The notes beneath the pieces were generated by a model, which ran no database searches, was not told the origin of the DNA, and saw nothing but the letters and a program-made list of their open reading frames with translations. Position numbers and translations under genes: made by a program. From Sideroxydans sp. (GTDB taxonomy: Bacteria > Pseudomonadota > Gammaproteobacteria > Burkholderiales > Gallionellaceae): 64,000 nt of DNA. The stretch is from positions 1 through 64,000 of the forward strand of contig JAGXGC010000012.1 in assembly GCA_024636935.1 (NCBI GenBank), in the 5' to 3' direction. Numbering within the stretch: position 1 is the stretch's first letter; every line of letters begins with the position of its first letter. Positions 1 through 11,881 of the stretch are shown piece after piece.

Positions 1-61
1 GATTCATTCTGCCGTAGCAAAAATCATCTGCCTCCACACACGTACCCACACTAATCGGTTG

Positions 62-155
62 TTTTTTCTATCTTTTAAAGAACTTTCTTACTGCTTGCTC
101 CGCTACCGTGGCAGCGAAGAGGTGCGCATTATAGAGACTTAATTTCTTTCGTCAA
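62..155 (-). promoter_or_regulatory. rRNA-operon-type promoter and boxA-like leader, reading off the left edge
   Basis: Minus strand: TTGACG (150-155), 16-nt spacer, TATAAT (128-133), GC-rich GCGC discriminator; then boxA-like GTTCTTTAAAAG (72-82) and a leader ..ACCGATTAGTGTGGG.. resembling the region upstream of 16S. The 16S gene itself is outside the window. Confidence 0.7.
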
Positions 156-185
156 CTTAATTTCACACCAGCATTCTCAATCTGT

Positions 186-262
<77 letters not shown>

Positions 263-311
263 TCAGGTGAGGGACAGCATTCTATAGAAGCTGCGATATC
301 AGGTCAAGGAA

Positions 312-1361
312 TTAATCCGTCTCATGTTTGGCTACAAGCTGCAAAGCCCATTCGACATGCTCTCTAACAACATGCGATGCATGCTGCGACCTTGTACTTA
401 GCGCCTTTTTTGACTCAGGAGTTGCTGGCGCATTGCCTAGCGCCACTGCGATATTCCTCAACCACTGTTCATAGCCTATACGATGGATCGCACTCCCTGC
501 CATCCGCATATGAAATTCTTCTTCACTCCATGCAAACAGCTCGATAAGTGACACATCATCCAGCTTGTTCCGCACGAAAAAATCCGGCTCAATGCTTTTG
601 CCTGCGAATCGATTCCAAGGGCAGAACAATTGACAATCGTCGCATCCATAGATGCGATTACCTATTAACGGCCTCAATTCAATCGGGATGCTGCCTTTAT
701 GTTCGATAGTCAGATATGAAATGCAGCGCCGCGCATCAACAATATATGGAGCTGTGATGGCCCGCGTTGGGCATACATCCATACAAGCGACACATGTCCC
801 GCAATGACCTTGCTGCGTTGCATCCACAGCAAGCGGAAGATCAATGAATATTTCACCTAGAAAAAACCATGAGCCCTGCTCTCGCGAAAGCAACAACGTG
901 TGCTTTCCACGCCATCCCAGATTCGCTTTCTGAGCCAACTCCACTTCCAACACTGGTGCACTATCTGTGAAAACTCGGCATTGACACTCACCCACCTCGC
1001 GAATTCTTTTTGCCAGCTTCTCCAATCTATTGCGCAACACCTTGTGATAGTCCCTTCCAAGCGCATAACGTGATATGTAGGCACGCGACAGATCGAGCAA
1101 CACTGCCTCAGCTTCACCACTTGAATCAGGAAAGTAATTCATACGCACCGAGATAACCCTCAAGGTACCCGGCACCAGTTCTGCTGGGCGCGCCCGTTTC
1201 ACTCCATGTTTTGCCATATAATCCATAGCACCATGATGGCCAGCCGCTAACCACTGGAGCAGATTCTCTTCCGCCGCTCCTAGATTGATGTCTGCGATGC
1301 CGACCGACTGAAAGCCAAGCTCTTTGCCCCATGCTTTGATGCGCAGGGCGAATTCATTCAT
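312..1361 (-). CDS. queG: Epoxyqueuosine reductase QueG
   Basis: Two 4Fe-4S motifs (CGTCVACMDVCPTRAI, CDDCQLFCPWN) in a QueG-type protein; start could be 1361, 1388 or 1400. Confidence 0.93.
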   Translation of the reverse strand: MNEFALRIKAWGKELGFQSVGIADINLGAAEENLLQWLAAGHHGAMDYMAKHGVKRARPAELVPGTLRVISVRMNYFPDSSGEAEAVLLDLSRAYISRYALGRDYHKVLRNRLEKLAKRIREVGECQCRVFTDSAPVLEVELAQKANLGWRGKHTLLLSREQGSWFFLGEIFIDLPLAVDATQQGHCGTCVACMDVCPTRAITAPYIVDARRCISYLTIEHKGSIPIELRPLIGNRIYGCDDCQLFCPWNRFAGKSIEPDFFVRNKLDDVSLIELFAWSEEEFHMRMAGSAIHRIGYEQWLRNIAVALGNAPATPESKKALSTRSQHASHVVREHVEWALQLVAKHETD

Positions 1362-1382
1362 TTCTAGGCGGGGATTACTTTT

Positions 1383-1847
1383 TTGCATGAATCGAATCAT
1401 AGCCCAATAGCTCTTCCCGATGAGTTGGCCACGATCACCTTTGCCAAAAGGCTTGCTAACGTGCTTAGCCCTGGGCTGGTGATCTATCTGCGCGGCAACC
1501 TAGGTGCCGGCAAGACCACCTTAGTTCGCGCCTTGCTATTAGCACTGGGCTATAAGGGACGCGTCAAAAGTCCAACCTATACTTTGGTTGAACGCTATGA
1601 AGCAGGGGGTTTACACTTACGGCATTTCGACCTCTACCGTTTTCGCGATGCAGATGAATGGGAAGAAGCTGGATTCCGTGATGAATTCGATACACACAAT
1701 ATATGCTTGGTTGAGTGGCCTGAACAAGCAACAGGGCTGTTACCCGATGCAGATATCAGCCTCACTTTCGAAATACTTCAGGATGGCCGCGAGATTTTTC
1801 TGCACGCCTATACTGAAGCTGGAAAGCAATGTTTGAACGCACTTTGA
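1383..1847 (+). CDS. tsaE: tRNA threonylcarbamoyladenosine biosynthesis ATPase TsaE
   Basis: Walker A GNLGAGKTTLVRALL, SPTYTLVERY, HFDLYR motifs. Confidence 0.95.
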   Translation: MHESNHSPIALPDELATITFAKRLANVLSPGLVIYLRGNLGAGKTTLVRALLLALGYKGRVKSPTYTLVERYEAGGLHLRHFDLYRFRDADEWEEAGFRDEFDTHNICLVEWPEQATGLLPDADISLTFEILQDGREIFLHAYTEAGKQCLNAL

Positions 1848-3106
1848 AAACCATCCTGCTCCTGCTATTGGTATGGATACATTCCGCCAACGCGGAGATA
1901 GCCGTCACCTCCGCTCGCCTCTGGCCCGCTCAGGATTACACGCGCCTGACGGTGGAATCTAAATCCTCAATCCGCTACAAGCAATTCACCCTATCGAATC
2001 CGGAAAGATTGGTCATCGATCTTGAAGAGACCGAACTCAGTGAAGCATTGAATGATCTTTCAAACAAGGTTAGCAAAGACGATCCGTACATAAGCAGCTT
2101 GCGTATTGGGCGCTTCAAACCAGGCGTTGTGCGCTTGGTGCTGGATCTGAAATCGCAAGTAAAACCACAACTATTCAGCCTCAAACCGGTTGGGGAATAT
2201 GGCCATAGACTGGTTCTAGATATCTACCCTGCCATGCCGGTCGATCCCCTGATGGCATTGCTGGAGCAGCGACTTGCTGCTAGCGGCCCCTCGGACAGCA
2301 GCCCTGAAGTAGCAACTTTCTCTCCGGAGGCCGTTACGCCTCCACCGCCTGAAACCACATCACCCCAGCCTTACCCTGAACTTCGCAATCGCGTACTTGT
2401 GATTGCACTGGATGCTGGACATGGCGGCGAAGACCCTGGCGCTCTTGGTCGCCGAGGCACGCGCGAGAAGGATGTGACCCTATCTATTGCGCGCCAGCTC
2501 AAGACTCAGATTGATGCCACTCCCGGCATGCGAGCAGTACTCATACGTGATGGTGATTACTTCATTCCTTTAAGCGGTCGTGTAGAAAAAGCACGCCGAG
2601 CACATGCGGATTTGTTCGTATCCATCCATGCTGATGCTTTCGTTAAACCCCATGCCCGCGGCTCCTCGGTATTCGCCTTGTCCGAAGGTGGCGCAACCAG
2701 TGCCAGCGCACGCTGGCTAGCAAAGAAGGAAAACGAGGCCGACCTCATCGGTGGCGTGAACCTTGCTGTAAAAGATCCATACCTCGCACGCACCCTGCTC
2801 GACTTGTCGCAAACAGCCACCATTAATGACAGCATGAAACTGGCCAAGCATGTCCTGAATGAACTGGGAGGTATCAATACCCTACATCGCGGCCGAGTGG
2901 AACAAGCGGGATTTGCAGTTCTTAAATCGCCTGACGTACCCTCCATACTTATTGAGACTGCATTTATCAGCAATCCAACTGAAGAACGCAGGCTAAAAGA
3001 CGTGTCGTACCAGAAGAAAATGGCTAACGCGATACTCAGCGGCATCAAGCACTATTTCGCGCAAAGCCCAGCGCTCTCTAGGCACAAGGTGGCGTTCGGC
3101 GACTAA
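1829..3106 (+). CDS. amiC: N-acetylmuramoyl-L-alanine amidase (AmiC-like, AMIN + Amidase_3)
   Basis: Signal peptide, AMIN domain, catalytic DAGHGGEDPGA and VSIHADAF motifs, IETAFISNP. Confidence 0.92.
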   Translation: MFERTLKTILLLLLVWIHSANAEIAVTSARLWPAQDYTRLTVESKSSIRYKQFTLSNPERLVIDLEETELSEALNDLSNKVSKDDPYISSLRIGRFKPGVVRLVLDLKSQVKPQLFSLKPVGEYGHRLVLDIYPAMPVDPLMALLEQRLAASGPSDSSPEVATFSPEAVTPPPPETTSPQPYPELRNRVLVIALDAGHGGEDPGALGRRGTREKDVTLSIARQLKTQIDATPGMRAVLIRDGDYFIPLSGRVEKARRAHADLFVSIHADAFVKPHARGSSVFALSEGGATSASARWLAKKENEADLIGGVNLAVKDPYLARTLLDLSQTATINDSMKLAKHVLNELGGINTLHRGRVEQAGFAVLKSPDVPSILIETAFISNPTEERRLKDVSYQKKMANAILSGIKHYFAQSPALSRHKVAFGD

Positions 3107-3109
3107 GCC

Positions 3110-3997
3110 TCAGGCTGGGAAAACGCCTGTCGACAGGTAGCGATCACCTCGGTCGCAGACGATGAAAACGATGGTGGCGTTCTGCACCTGCTGTGAAATA
3201 CGCAGCGCAATACTCAGCGCACCGCCGGAAGAAATTCCGCAGAATATCCCCTCCTCACATGCCAAGCGGCGCGTCATATCTTCAGCATCCTTCTGGCCGA
3301 CATATTCGATGCGATCGACATTCTGCGGGTTGTATATCTTGGGCAAGTAAGCTTCCGGCCATTTACGGATACCAGGGATCTGCGCACCATCTTCAGGTTG
3401 GGCGCCAATGATCTGGATAGCAGGATTCTTTTCCTTGAGGAATTTCGAATTACCCATAATGGTGCCGGTCGTCCCCATGCTGCTGACGAAATGAGTGATC
3501 TGTCCGTGAGTCTCTCGCCAAATTTCAGGCCCGGTACCTTCGTAGTGTGCCAACGGATTATCAGCATTTCCGAACTGGTCGAGGATGATGCCCCGACCTT
3601 CATCTCGCAACTTATCAGCAGTATCACGCGCCAACTCCATACTGCCTGCTTTAGGTGTCAGCACCAGCTCTGCACCGAACGCACGCATGGTCTGGCGGCG
3701 TTCCACACTCTGATTCTCCGGCATCACTAGGATCATTTTGTATCCGCGCATCGCAGCCGCCATCGCCAGCGCGATACCTGTATTACCACTAGTTGCTTCG
3801 ATCAGTGTATCGCCGGGTTTGATATGCCCCCGCTCTTCGGCATGCCGGATCATTGAGAGTGCCGGCCTATCTTTTACCGAACCGGCGGGATTGTTCCCCT
3901 CCAGCTTGGCAAGGATGACATTGGATGTATCACCGGGGATGCGTTTGAGTCTGACCAGCGGCGTATTGCCAACGTAGTCGTCCAGAGTCTTGTACAT
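3110..3997 (-). CDS. cysM: Cysteine synthase B
   Basis: PLP enzyme; [25 protein letters not shown]; CysM-type N-terminus. Confidence 0.93.
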   Translation of the reverse strand: MYKTLDDYVGNTPLVRLKRIPGDTSNVILAKLEGNNPAGSVKDRPALSMIRHAEERGHIKPGDTLIEATSGNTGIALAMAAAMRGYKMILVMPENQSVERRQTMRAFGAELVLTPKAGSMELARDTADKLRDEGRGIILDQFGNADNPLAHYEGTGPEIWRETHGQITHFVSSMGTTGTIMGNSKFLKEKNPAIQIIGAQPEDGAQIPGIRKWPEAYLPKIYNPQNVDRIEYVGQKDAEDMTRRLACEEGIFCGISSGGALSIALRISQQVQNATIVFIVCDRGDRYLSTGVFPA

Positions 3998-4063
3998 GGC
4001 TTGTTCCGTAGTAGAGATAACGCTTGCATGATAAATGCAGGCGCTATCCTTTGCACTGCCGCA

Positions 4064-5038
4064 TTAGACGGCGATGCCTGAAGCGTCGAACATCCCCTCA
4101 AACAGAATAGAACTGAGGTAGCGCTCCCCCGAGTCCGGCAGAATCACAACGATAGTCTTGCCTGCATTCTCGAGCTTCTGAGCCTGACGCACCGCAGCCG
4201 CTACCGCCGCACCACTAGAGATGCCGGAAAGAATGCCCTCCTCCTGCGCCAGACGACGCGCAAACAACACGGCATCCTCATTCGTCACCAGCTCGACCTC
4301 GTCCACCAAAGACATATCCAGCGCGCCCGGCACAAAACCTGCGCCTATGCCTTGTATCTTATGTGGTGCTGGCTTGAGCTCCTGCCCTGCACGCTTTTGG
4401 GTCAGGATAGGGCTGGCAGTCGGCTCGACAGCCACTGACTTGATTGCCTTGCCTTGGGTGTTCTTGATATAGCGAGATACACCTGTGATCGTGCCGCCGG
4501 TGCCAACACCTGCCACGAAGATATCGACCTTGCCATCTGTGTCAGCCCAAATCTCAGGCCCCGTGGTCGCTTCATGAATGGCTGGATTAGCTGGATTTTC
4601 GAACTGCTGCAACAGAACATACTTTGAATCGGATTCGGCGATCTCTTTCGCCTTGGCGATCGCCCCGCCCATACCTTTTGCACCTTCGGTCAGCACCAGT
4701 TTCGCGCCATAGGCGACCAGCAACTTGCGACGCTCGATACTCATCGTCTCGGGCATGGTCAACGTCAGCGGAATCCCACGTGCCGCGGCCACATAGGCAA
4801 GCGCAATGCCGGTATTTCCACTGGTCGGTTCAACAAGCTCTTTCCCCGGACCGAGCAGCCCCTTATTAGTTGCGTCATCGATCAGCGCCACACCGATCCG
4901 GTCTTTCACCGAATAAGCCGGATTTCGGCCTTCTATCTTGGCAAGGATAGTGGCTGATGCGCCATCGCTGATCCGGTTCAGTTTGATCAGTGGCGTACCG
5001 CCAACAGAAAGCGAATTATCTGCAAACAGCTTGGACAT
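4064..5038 (-). CDS. cysK: Cysteine synthase A
   Basis: [38 protein letters not shown]; likely start MSKLFADN. Confidence 0.93.
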   Translation of the reverse strand: MSKLFADNSLSVGGTPLIKLNRISDGASATILAKIEGRNPAYSVKDRIGVALIDDATNKGLLGPGKELVEPTSGNTGIALAYVAAARGIPLTLTMPETMSIERRKLLVAYGAKLVLTEGAKGMGGAIAKAKEIAESDSKYVLLQQFENPANPAIHEATTGPEIWADTDGKVDIFVAGVGTGGTITGVSRYIKNTQGKAIKSVAVEPTASPILTQKRAGQELKPAPHKIQGIGAGFVPGALDMSLVDEVELVTNEDAVLFARRLAQEEGILSGISSGAAVAAAVRQAQKLENAGKTIVVILPDSGERYLSSILFEGMFDASGIAV

Positions 5039-5138
5039 CACATACTCCTTGAATTGAATAGATAAGACAGCTGCATTATAGGCAGCACCCGTCATTACCT
5101 ATAATCACATTTACCTATTTTGTTATTCCATTTGAGCA

Positions 5139-5172
5139 TAAAAAAACCGCCTGGCTGAAAGCCGGGCGGTTC
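5139..5172 (-). terminator. Rho-independent terminator downstream of comEA-like gene
   Basis: AACCGCC-(c)GGC-tttca-GCC-(a)GGCGGTT followed by T-run on the minus strand. Confidence 0.8.
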
Positions 5173-5192
5173 GAATGAAGCACTGTGAAAGA

Positions 5193-5459
5193 CTACTTCT
5201 TGTCTGGCTTGCTCACTGTGAATTCGCTTCGCAAGCGCTCGACCGTTTTCTTGCCGAATCCTTTGACTTCATCAAGATCTTCCACGCTCTTAAATAGTCC
5301 GTGTTGTTTTCGATGCTGAACAATAGCTTCAGCTTTCGAAGCTCCGATACCTTTTACAGCCTGCAACTCCTCCACGCTAGCCGTGTTCAAATCGACAGCC
5401 GCATAGAGTGAACCGGAAAACAAAAGCACCAACAGGGTTAGCAACAGCTTCTTCATCAC
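5193..5459 (-). CDS. ComEA-family helix-hairpin-helix protein (small, signal peptide)
   Basis: VDLNTASVEELQAVKGIGASKAEAIVQHRKQHG...FKSVEDLDEVKGFGKKTVERL HhH motifs. Confidence 0.9.
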   Translation of the reverse strand: MMKKLLLTLLVLLFSGSLYAAVDLNTASVEELQAVKGIGASKAEAIVQHRKQHGLFKSVEDLDEVKGFGKKTVERLRSEFTVSKPDKK

Positions 5460-5514
5460 TTTCTCCTTGCGAAGTTAGCGACCTAGGTCGCGGGTTGCAT
5501 ACCCTCCTCCCGTT

Positions 5515-6519
5515 TTACTTCGACTTCTCCAGCATGTAATTCACGTAATTCGCCGTACCTTGCTCCACGGTCAAGAATGGCTCTGCATAGCCAGCTTCAC
5601 GCAGGTTTGAAATATCTGCCTGAGTAAAGCTCTGATACTTGCCGCGCAATGCATCCGGGAACGGAATATAGCGAATGATCTGTTGCTGCAGCAATTGCTC
5701 CAGCGTCAACACCGGCTCACCCTTCTCGGCACGCAAGGTATTGATTGTCGCCACTGCCACGTCATTGAAGCTCTGCGCAGTGCCAGTACCAAGGTTAAAG
5801 ATACCCGATTTTTCAGGATGATCCAAGAAGTGCATATTCACCTTGACCACATCTTCGACCGACACGAAATCGCGCAGCTGTCCACCGTTGGCATAGCCAT
5901 CACAGCCTTCGAACAGCTTTACATGCCCTTCTGCGCGATATTGGTTGAAGAAGTGATATGCCACTGACGCCATGCGCCCCTTATGTTGCTCGCGTTGACC
6001 ATACACATTGAAATAGCGGAAGCCAACGATCTGCGAAGTACGTTCTGTCCAGCGACGACGCACCACTTGATCGAACAGGAACTTTGAATAGGCATAAACG
6101 TTCAGCGGCGATTCATACTCTCGGCTTTCCTTGAACACACCGCCGCCACCATATACAGAAGCGGATGAGGCATAGAGGAAAGGCACTTCTTCGTTCTGGC
6201 AGTGATTCAGCAACTCCAGAGAATAACGGTAGTTGTTCTCCATCATGTAACGGCCATCCGTTTCCATGGTGTCGGAGCATGCACCTTCATGCAGGACTGC
6301 CGCCATCTCACCATCGAAGTCTCCGCCGACCACGCGTTCGATGAAGTCTTCTTTATCCATGAAGTCTGCGATTTCACAATCTGTGAGGTTCAGGAACTTG
6401 TCCGCTTTCTTAAGGTTGTCGACCGCGATGATGTCTGTCACACCGCGTTCATTCAACGCTTTGACAAGATTGGAACCAATGAATCCGGCCGCGCCGGTAA
6501 CGATGTAGTACATGATCAA
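5515..6519 (-). CDS. hldD: ADP-L-glycero-D-manno-heptose-6-epimerase
   Basis: [21 protein letters not shown] Rossmann motif; HldD/RfaD-type sequence with [10 protein letters not shown]. Confidence 0.94.
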   Translation of the reverse strand: MIMYYIVTGAAGFIGSNLVKALNERGVTDIIAVDNLKKADKFLNLTDCEIADFMDKEDFIERVVGGDFDGEMAAVLHEGACSDTMETDGRYMMENNYRYSLELLNHCQNEEVPFLYASSASVYGGGGVFKESREYESPLNVYAYSKFLFDQVVRRRWTERTSQIVGFRYFNVYGQREQHKGRMASVAYHFFNQYRAEGHVKLFEGCDGYANGGQLRDFVSVEDVVKVNMHFLDHPEKSGIFNLGTGTAQSFNDVAVATINTLRAEKGEPVLTLEQLLQQQIIRYIPFPDALRGKYQSFTQADISNLREAGYAEPFLTVEQGTANYVNYMLEKSK

Positions 6520-7454
6520 CCTTTCATATCTTCAAGTATCTCTTCGCGCGAAACCACAGCTGTACCCAGCTTGGCCACTACCACGCCTGCTGCGCGATTG
6601 GCGATGCGTACTGCTTCCACCATATCCGCTCCGCTCGCCAACATCACAGCCAGCGTGGCGATGACCGTATCGCCTGCGCCACTCACGTCGAACACTTCAC
6701 GGGCCAGCGTTGGCTCGTGCAATATGCCCTGCTCACGGAACAGCGACATACCTTCCTCGCTGCGCGTCACCAATAAGGCATCCAAGCCCAACTCGGTGCG
6801 CAGCTTCTGCGCTTTTTCATTCAACTCCGCTTCACTCTTCCAGTTACCCGCCACATCGCGAAACTCGCTACGGTTAGGAGTAAGCAGCGTGGCGCCGCGA
6901 TAGCGATCGTATTCATCCCCTTTGGGATCGACCAACACCGGCTTGCCAGCCGCACGGGCCAGTTGGATCATCTCGGCAATATGAGTCAAACCGCCCTTGC
7001 CGTAATCAGACAGCAATACCACATCGCAATCCGGCAGCTTGCTACGAAAGTCAGCCAACTTGGCCTGCAACACTTCATGACTGGGGGGCGTCTCAAAATC
7101 GATGCGCAGCAACTGCTGCTGACGCGCGACAGCGCGCAGCTTAACGATGGTGGAGAAACTCTCATCGCGATGCAACAAAGCATCGACCCTGCCCTGCGCA
7201 GTCAGCAGTCGCTGCAGGCAGTCACCTGCCTCATCTGCGCCGACCACCGACAACAGTGTGCAATGGGCACCCAGTTCTGCGATGTTGCGCGCCACATTGG
7301 CTGCGCCACCGGGACGCTCTTCGACCCTGCTCACTTTCAGCACCGGCACCGGTGCCTCCGGCGAGATACGGCTGACATCACCGAACCAGTAACGGTCCAG
7401 CATCACATCACCGACGACCAACACCCGTGCTTTATCGAACGATGGCAGCTTCAT
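6516..7454 (-). CDS. rfaE1: D-glycero-beta-D-manno-heptose-7-phosphate kinase (HldE kinase domain / RfaE1)
   Basis: PfkB family: [42 protein letters not shown]; 313 aa from MKLPSFDK, no adenylyltransferase domain. Confidence 0.92.
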   Translation of the reverse strand: MKLPSFDKARVLVVGDVMLDRYWFGDVSRISPEAPVPVLKVSRVEERPGGAANVARNIAELGAHCTLLSVVGADEAGDCLQRLLTAQGRVDALLHRDESFSTIVKLRAVARQQQLLRIDFETPPSHEVLQAKLADFRSKLPDCDVVLLSDYGKGGLTHIAEMIQLARAAGKPVLVDPKGDEYDRYRGATLLTPNRSEFRDVAGNWKSEAELNEKAQKLRTELGLDALLVTRSEEGMSLFREQGILHEPTLAREVFDVSGAGDTVIATLAVMLASGADMVEAVRIANRAAGVVVAKLGTAVVSREEILEDMKG

Positions 7455-8167
7455 GCCACATCTCCTGTTTCTTTCAGAATATCTTGCAGCGCCTGCAATG
7501 GATCTGGCGCTTGTGTGATTGGACGGCCAATAACCAGATAGCTGGAACCAGCTTGCAGTGCTGCTTGTGGCGTCATGATGCGTGATTGATCGTTCGCTGC
7601 AGCATTCGCCGGACGTATACCAGGCGTCACCAGACAAAAGTCTGCGCCGCACTGCTCGCGTAAGGTTGCAGCTTCCTGTGCTGAACACACGACTCCATCC
7701 AAGCCGCTGTCGCGAGTCAGTTGCGCCAAACGGGATACCATCTGTGCCGGACTATCTTGAATACCGATCCCACTCAAATCTTCCTGCGTCATGCTGGTGA
7801 GGATAGTCACCGCAATCAGCTTCGGTCGTTGCGCATGATTCTCAAGCGCTTCGCGCGCAGTCTCCATCATCTTGCGACCACCCAAAGCATGCACGTTCAC
7901 CATCCACACGCCCAAAGCTGCGGCAGCCTTGCAGGCTTGCGCGGTGGTATTGGGGATGTCGTGGAATTTGAGATCGAGGAACACATCGAACCCGCGCTGT
8001 TGCAACTTCTCAAGTAGTTGCGGTCCGGCCGAGGTAAACAGCTCTTTGCCGACTTTCAGTCGACACAATGTCGGCTCCAGCCTCTCAGCCAATGCCAAGG
8101 CGGGTGTTGCTTGCGGATAATCCAGCGCGACGATGATCTTGGTGTCTTGTTGTTTGGTGGAACTCAT
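7451..8167 (-). CDS. pyrF: Orotidine 5'-phosphate decarboxylase
   Basis: [29 protein letters not shown] motifs. Confidence 0.95.
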   Translation of the reverse strand: MSSTKQQDTKIIVALDYPQATPALALAERLEPTLCRLKVGKELFTSAGPQLLEKLQQRGFDVFLDLKFHDIPNTTAQACKAAAALGVWMVNVHALGGRKMMETAREALENHAQRPKLIAVTILTSMTQEDLSGIGIQDSPAQMVSRLAQLTRDSGLDGVVCSAQEAATLREQCGADFCLVTPGIRPANAAANDQSRIMTPQAALQAGSSYLVIGRPITQAPDPLQALQDILKETGDVA

Positions 8168-9339
8168 GCGATCAATCCATTCTCTTCACTACGTTTCGGC
8201 GAATAACTTTCCCAGCTGTGACAAGCCGGACAATGCCAATAGAACTGTTTTGCCTTGAAACCACAATGTCCACAACGATACATCGCAAGACTGCGAGTAC
8301 GGTTGTGTATGAGCGACTTCACCAGCTCGACATCACCCCGGCGCTCGCTACTCATCTTCATCAACTGCGCTTCGAGCAGCTTATCTAGGCCCAGCAGCGT
8401 GGGATTGCGCTTCAATTCATTGAGCACCATCTGATAGGCAGCCTCTGGGCCATCCGTTGCGATCAATGCTTCGAACAAGACGTTCATCAGATCCAATGAA
8501 GGATGCTTCTGTAAATAAGCTTGCAGTAACGTGACGCCCACTGACTCGCTGCCGTTCTGTGCGTAAGCATTCAGCAGACGCTCAGCAACCAGAGGTAGAT
8601 ACTGGGCATCCTGAATCTCTACTGACTTCCATATCTCGATGGCACGAGCTGTATTTCCAGAAGCTAGTGCGATATCACCCAGCTTGATGCTGGCACGTAC
8701 TCCTTGAGGATCGATTGCAAGTGCCTGCTCTAGATGCACGACTGCCGCATCTACCTGCTGGTCAGCACATTCTCGATCAGCCAACTCACAATAGAAGAAC
8801 GATGCTTGTCTTGCATAGGACTTTCCGGTCAACGTAGCTAGGCGCTGACTAATATCGATCGCCTTCAGCCAATCCTTCTCCTTCTGGTAAATCTCCAACA
8901 AGAACTCCAGTGCAGCCTTCTCATACTCAGTTCCATTCAAACCATGAAAAGCCGTCTCAGCTCGGTCCAGTATGCCTGCCTTCAAATAGTCCTGTGCCAG
9001 CTCGAACAAGGCCTGCTGACGTTTATCTTCGTCCAAATCGGCTCGTTCATACAGGTTAAGATGCATACGAATCGCGCGATCCACCTCGCCACGACGTCGA
9101 AACAAACTGCCCAGCGCAAAATGTAGCTCGATAGTCTGCGGATCGACCTTCACCACTTCGATAAAAGCCTCGATAGCCTGATCCTGCTGCTCGTTGAGCA
9201 GAAAGTTCAAGCCTTGAAAATAGGAGCGCGGAAGTGAACTAGATTCTGACAGCAGCTCTTTGATATCAACGCGTGCAGCCAGCCAGCCCATGCCAAAGAA
9301 CAGCGGGAAGACCAGCAACATCCAGGGTTCAAAATCCAT
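8164..9339 (-). CDS. lapB: Lipopolysaccharide assembly protein LapB (YciM), TPR with C-terminal rubredoxin-like zinc ribbon
   Basis: N-terminal TM, TPRs, C-terminal [25 protein letters not shown]. Confidence 0.93.
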   Translation of the reverse strand: MDFEPWMLLVFPLFFGMGWLAARVDIKELLSESSSLPRSYFQGLNFLLNEQQDQAIEAFIEVVKVDPQTIELHFALGSLFRRRGEVDRAIRMHLNLYERADLDEDKRQQALFELAQDYLKAGILDRAETAFHGLNGTEYEKAALEFLLEIYQKEKDWLKAIDISQRLATLTGKSYARQASFFYCELADRECADQQVDAAVVHLEQALAIDPQGVRASIKLGDIALASGNTARAIEIWKSVEIQDAQYLPLVAERLLNAYAQNGSESVGVTLLQAYLQKHPSLDLMNVLFEALIATDGPEAAYQMVLNELKRNPTLLGLDKLLEAQLMKMSSERRGDVELVKSLIHNRTRSLAMYRCGHCGFKAKQFYWHCPACHSWESYSPKRSEENGLIA

Positions 9340-9348
9340 CTTGTATTT

Positions 9349-9645
9349 TCAGGAAGAATGTTCGGGCGAATCTGTTTGACTCTCAGTACTACGCCCGGAT
9401 TGATTGGATTGTGCTTCTGCACGTGCGTGCGCCAGATCACTGCGCAGACGCATCACCGTATTAAGCATCGCCATCATGCCCAACATGACCCCGATAATAA
9501 GAAAACCGAACAACGCAACAACCAGCGGCGCTTGCCATTCGAAACCGAACAGATAGCGTAGCGAAACGATCTCGTTGTTCTTCATCGCAAAGCCCAGCAA
9601 AGCGACAAACAACATGATCCGCAGCAACCAAGTTAAATAGCGCAT
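9349..9645 (-). CDS. lapA: LapA-family inner membrane protein (DUF1049)
   Basis: Two TM helices, position between ihfB and lapB as in other proteobacteria. Confidence 0.85.
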   Translation of the reverse strand: MRYLTWLLRIMLFVALLGFAMKNNEIVSLRYLFGFEWQAPLVVALFGFLIIGVMLGMMAMLNTVMRLRSDLAHARAEAQSNQSGRSTESQTDSPEHSS

Positions 9646-9712
9646 TCTTTAATTTTTATCATCGAATCGAAGTGCAAAGATAGCACGAACACGCAATTGT
9701 TTCTCGCAGGGA

Positions 9713-9731
9713 TATTGCCCTATGGGCAATA
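9713..9731. repeat. Perfect inverted repeat TATTGCCC-TAT-GGGCAATA
   Basis: 8-bp arms, 3-nt loop, in the ihfB-lapA intergenic region. Confidence 0.9.
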
Positions 9732-9737
9732 ACTCGC

Positions 9738-9775
9738 AAAAAAATTGGCGGCGCATCTTTCGATGTGCCGCCAAT
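9738..9775 (-). terminator. Rho-independent terminator downstream of ihfB
   Basis: ATTGGCGGCaCATCgaaaGATGcGCCGCCAAT then T-run on the minus strand. Confidence 0.85.
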
Positions 9776-9794
9776 CATTCAATCACTTGCCAGT

Positions 9795-10082
9795 TCAGGA
9801 TTGAGGGTAATCCACGCGTTCCCGCAGCTCTTTACCTGCCTTGAAGTGAGGCACGTACTTGGCAGGTACTTGAACCTTGTCACCGGATTTGGGATTGCGT
9901 CCCAAACGCGGCGGACGATAGTTCAAGGCAAAACTGCCGAATCCGCGAATCTCGATACGTCCACCGCTAGATAAAGTGGCGGACATACTGTCCAGTATCA
10001 CCTTGACCGACAGCTCGGCATCCTTCCCCAACAGCTGGGGATGGCGCTCTGCCAGTCTGGCGATCAGATCGGAACGTGTCAT
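9795..10082 (-). CDS. ihfB: Integration host factor subunit beta
   Basis: [31 protein letters not shown]; downstream of rpsA. Confidence 0.95.
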   Translation of the reverse strand: MTRSDLIARLAERHPQLLGKDAELSVKVILDSMSATLSSGGRIEIRGFGSFALNYRPPRLGRNPKSGDKVQVPAKYVPHFKAGKELRERVDYPQS

Positions 10083-10093
10083 TCCCTGCCCCC

Positions 10094-11800
10094 TTACTGC
10101 GTGTCAGCCTTGTTGGAATCCATCTTGGCCTTGAGCAGAGCACCTAGGTTAGTGGTGCCGGAAGCGCTGGTGTTGTCAGCTGCGAACTTCTGCATCGCAG
10201 CAGCAGTGTCGGCCTTGTCCAGTGCCTTGATCGACAGGTTGATGCCACGGTTCTTGCGATCTACGTTGATGATCACTGCCTTGACGCTGTCGCCTTCCTT
10301 CAGGTGGTTGCGGATGTCTTCCACGCGATCCACCGATACTTCAGAAGCCTTCAGGTAGGCCTCAACATCGCCGTCCAGACCAACTACAGCACCCTTTGCA
10401 TCCAGAGACTTGACGATACCGGTAACGATAGCGCCCTTGTCATGGCCGGTTACGAAGCCGCCGAACGGATCACCTTCCAGTTGCTTGATACCCAGAGAGA
10501 TGCGCTCGCGCTCTACATCGATAGCCAGCACAACTGCTTCCAGTTCGTCGCCCTTCTTGTAGTTGCGTACGGCTTCTTCGCCAGCAACGCTCCAAGACAA
10601 GTCGGACAGGTGAACCAGACCGTCGATACCGCCATCCAAACCGATGAACACACCGAAGTCAGTGATCGACTTGATGGCGCCCTTAACTTTGTCACCCTTC
10701 TGGTGGTTAGCTGCGAAGTCATCCCAAGGATTGGACTTGCACTGCTTCATGCCCAGAGAGATACGGCGGCGTTGTTCGTCAATCTCGAGGATCATCACTT
10801 CTACTTCGTCGCCCAGAGCAACGACTTTGGAAGGATGAACGTTCTTGTTGGTCCAATCCATTTCGGAAACGTGTACCAGACCTTCGATACCTTGCTCGAT
10901 CTCAACGAAAGAACCGTAGTCAGTCAGGTTAGTCACCTTACCGAACAGGCGAGTGCCCTGTGGGTAGCGACGTGCCAGACCATTCCAAGGATCGTCACCC
11001 ATCTGCTTGATGCCGAGGGAAACGCGATTCTTCTCTTGGTCGAATTTCAGGATCTTGGCTTCGATCTCGTCACCCACTGTCAACACCTCGGATGGGTGCT
11101 TAACACGGCGCCATGCCAGATCGGTGATGTGCAACAGACCATCGATACCGCCCAAGTCAACGAATGCACCGTAGTCGGTGATGTTCTTAACGATACCCTT
11201 GACCACTGCGCCTTCCTTGAGGTTTTCCAGCAAGGATTCGCGATCAGCGCCCTGAGTCTCTTCCATCACAGCGCGGCGGGAAACCACCACGTTGTTACGC
11301 TTGCGATCCAGCTTGATGACCTTGAGCTCCATGGTCTTGTTTTCGTACGGTGTGGTGTCCTTAACAGGACGAATGTCCACCAGCGAACCGGGCAAGAATG
11401 CGCGGATGCCGTTAACCATCGCTGTCAGACCGCCCTTGACCTTGCCGCTGACATAACCTTCAACGATACGGCCTTCTTCCATCGCCTGCTCCAGGTCGAT
11501 CCAGGCAGCCAAACGCTTGGCTTTTTCGCGCGACAAACGTGTCTCGCCGTAGCCGTTTTCCAGTGATTCGATAGCGACGGTGACGAAATCACCCGCAGCA
11601 ACTTCTATCGCGCCTGTTGCGTCTTTGAATTCTTCAACAGGAATAAAACTTTCGGACTTCAATCCGGCATTTACCACAACCACGTTCTGCTCAACGCGAA
11701 CGACTTGGGCGGTAATCAATTCACCTGCACGCATTTCTTTGCGGCTCAGGCTTTCTTCAAACATTGACTCAAAAGATTCCATTTCGGCTACAGCGGTCAT
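10094..11800 (-). CDS. rpsA: 30S ribosomal protein S1
   Basis: Six S1 repeats (e.g. [27 protein letters not shown]). Confidence 0.97.
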   Translation of the reverse strand: MTAVAEMESFESMFEESLSRKEMRAGELITAQVVRVEQNVVVVNAGLKSESFIPVEEFKDATGAIEVAAGDFVTVAIESLENGYGETRLSREKAKRLAAWIDLEQAMEEGRIVEGYVSGKVKGGLTAMVNGIRAFLPGSLVDIRPVKDTTPYENKTMELKVIKLDRKRNNVVVSRRAVMEETQGADRESLLENLKEGAVVKGIVKNITDYGAFVDLGGIDGLLHITDLAWRRVKHPSEVLTVGDEIEAKILKFDQEKNRVSLGIKQMGDDPWNGLARRYPQGTRLFGKVTNLTDYGSFVEIEQGIEGLVHVSEMDWTNKNVHPSKVVALGDEVEVMILEIDEQRRRISLGMKQCKSNPWDDFAANHQKGDKVKGAIKSITDFGVFIGLDGGIDGLVHLSDLSWSVAGEEAVRNYKKGDELEAVVLAIDVERERISLGIKQLEGDPFGGFVTGHDKGAIVTGIVKSLDAKGAVVGLDGDVEAYLKASEVSVDRVEDIRNHLKEGDSVKAVIINVDRKNRGINLSIKALDKADTAAAMQKFAADNTSASGTTNLGALLKAKMDSNKADTQ

Positions 11801-11881
11801 TTTCGATCTACTCTCAGGTTATCCCGCAAACTGCACGGGGGGTTCGTTTATCAACCCGGATGGCGGGGAGCCAAGCGGGGC

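Noticed and set aside
3110-5038. cysM/cysK pair as a recent duplication
   Set aside because: The two proteins are clearly distinct CysM and CysK types rather than near-identical copies.
6516-7688. 390-aa version of the heptose kinase
   Set aside because: The extra N-terminus overlaps pyrF and is not PfkB-like; MKLPSFDK start at 7454 is preferred.
10304-11566. 420-aa plus-strand ORF
   Set aside because: Entirely antisense to rpsA; codon-bias shadow with no recognisable domain.
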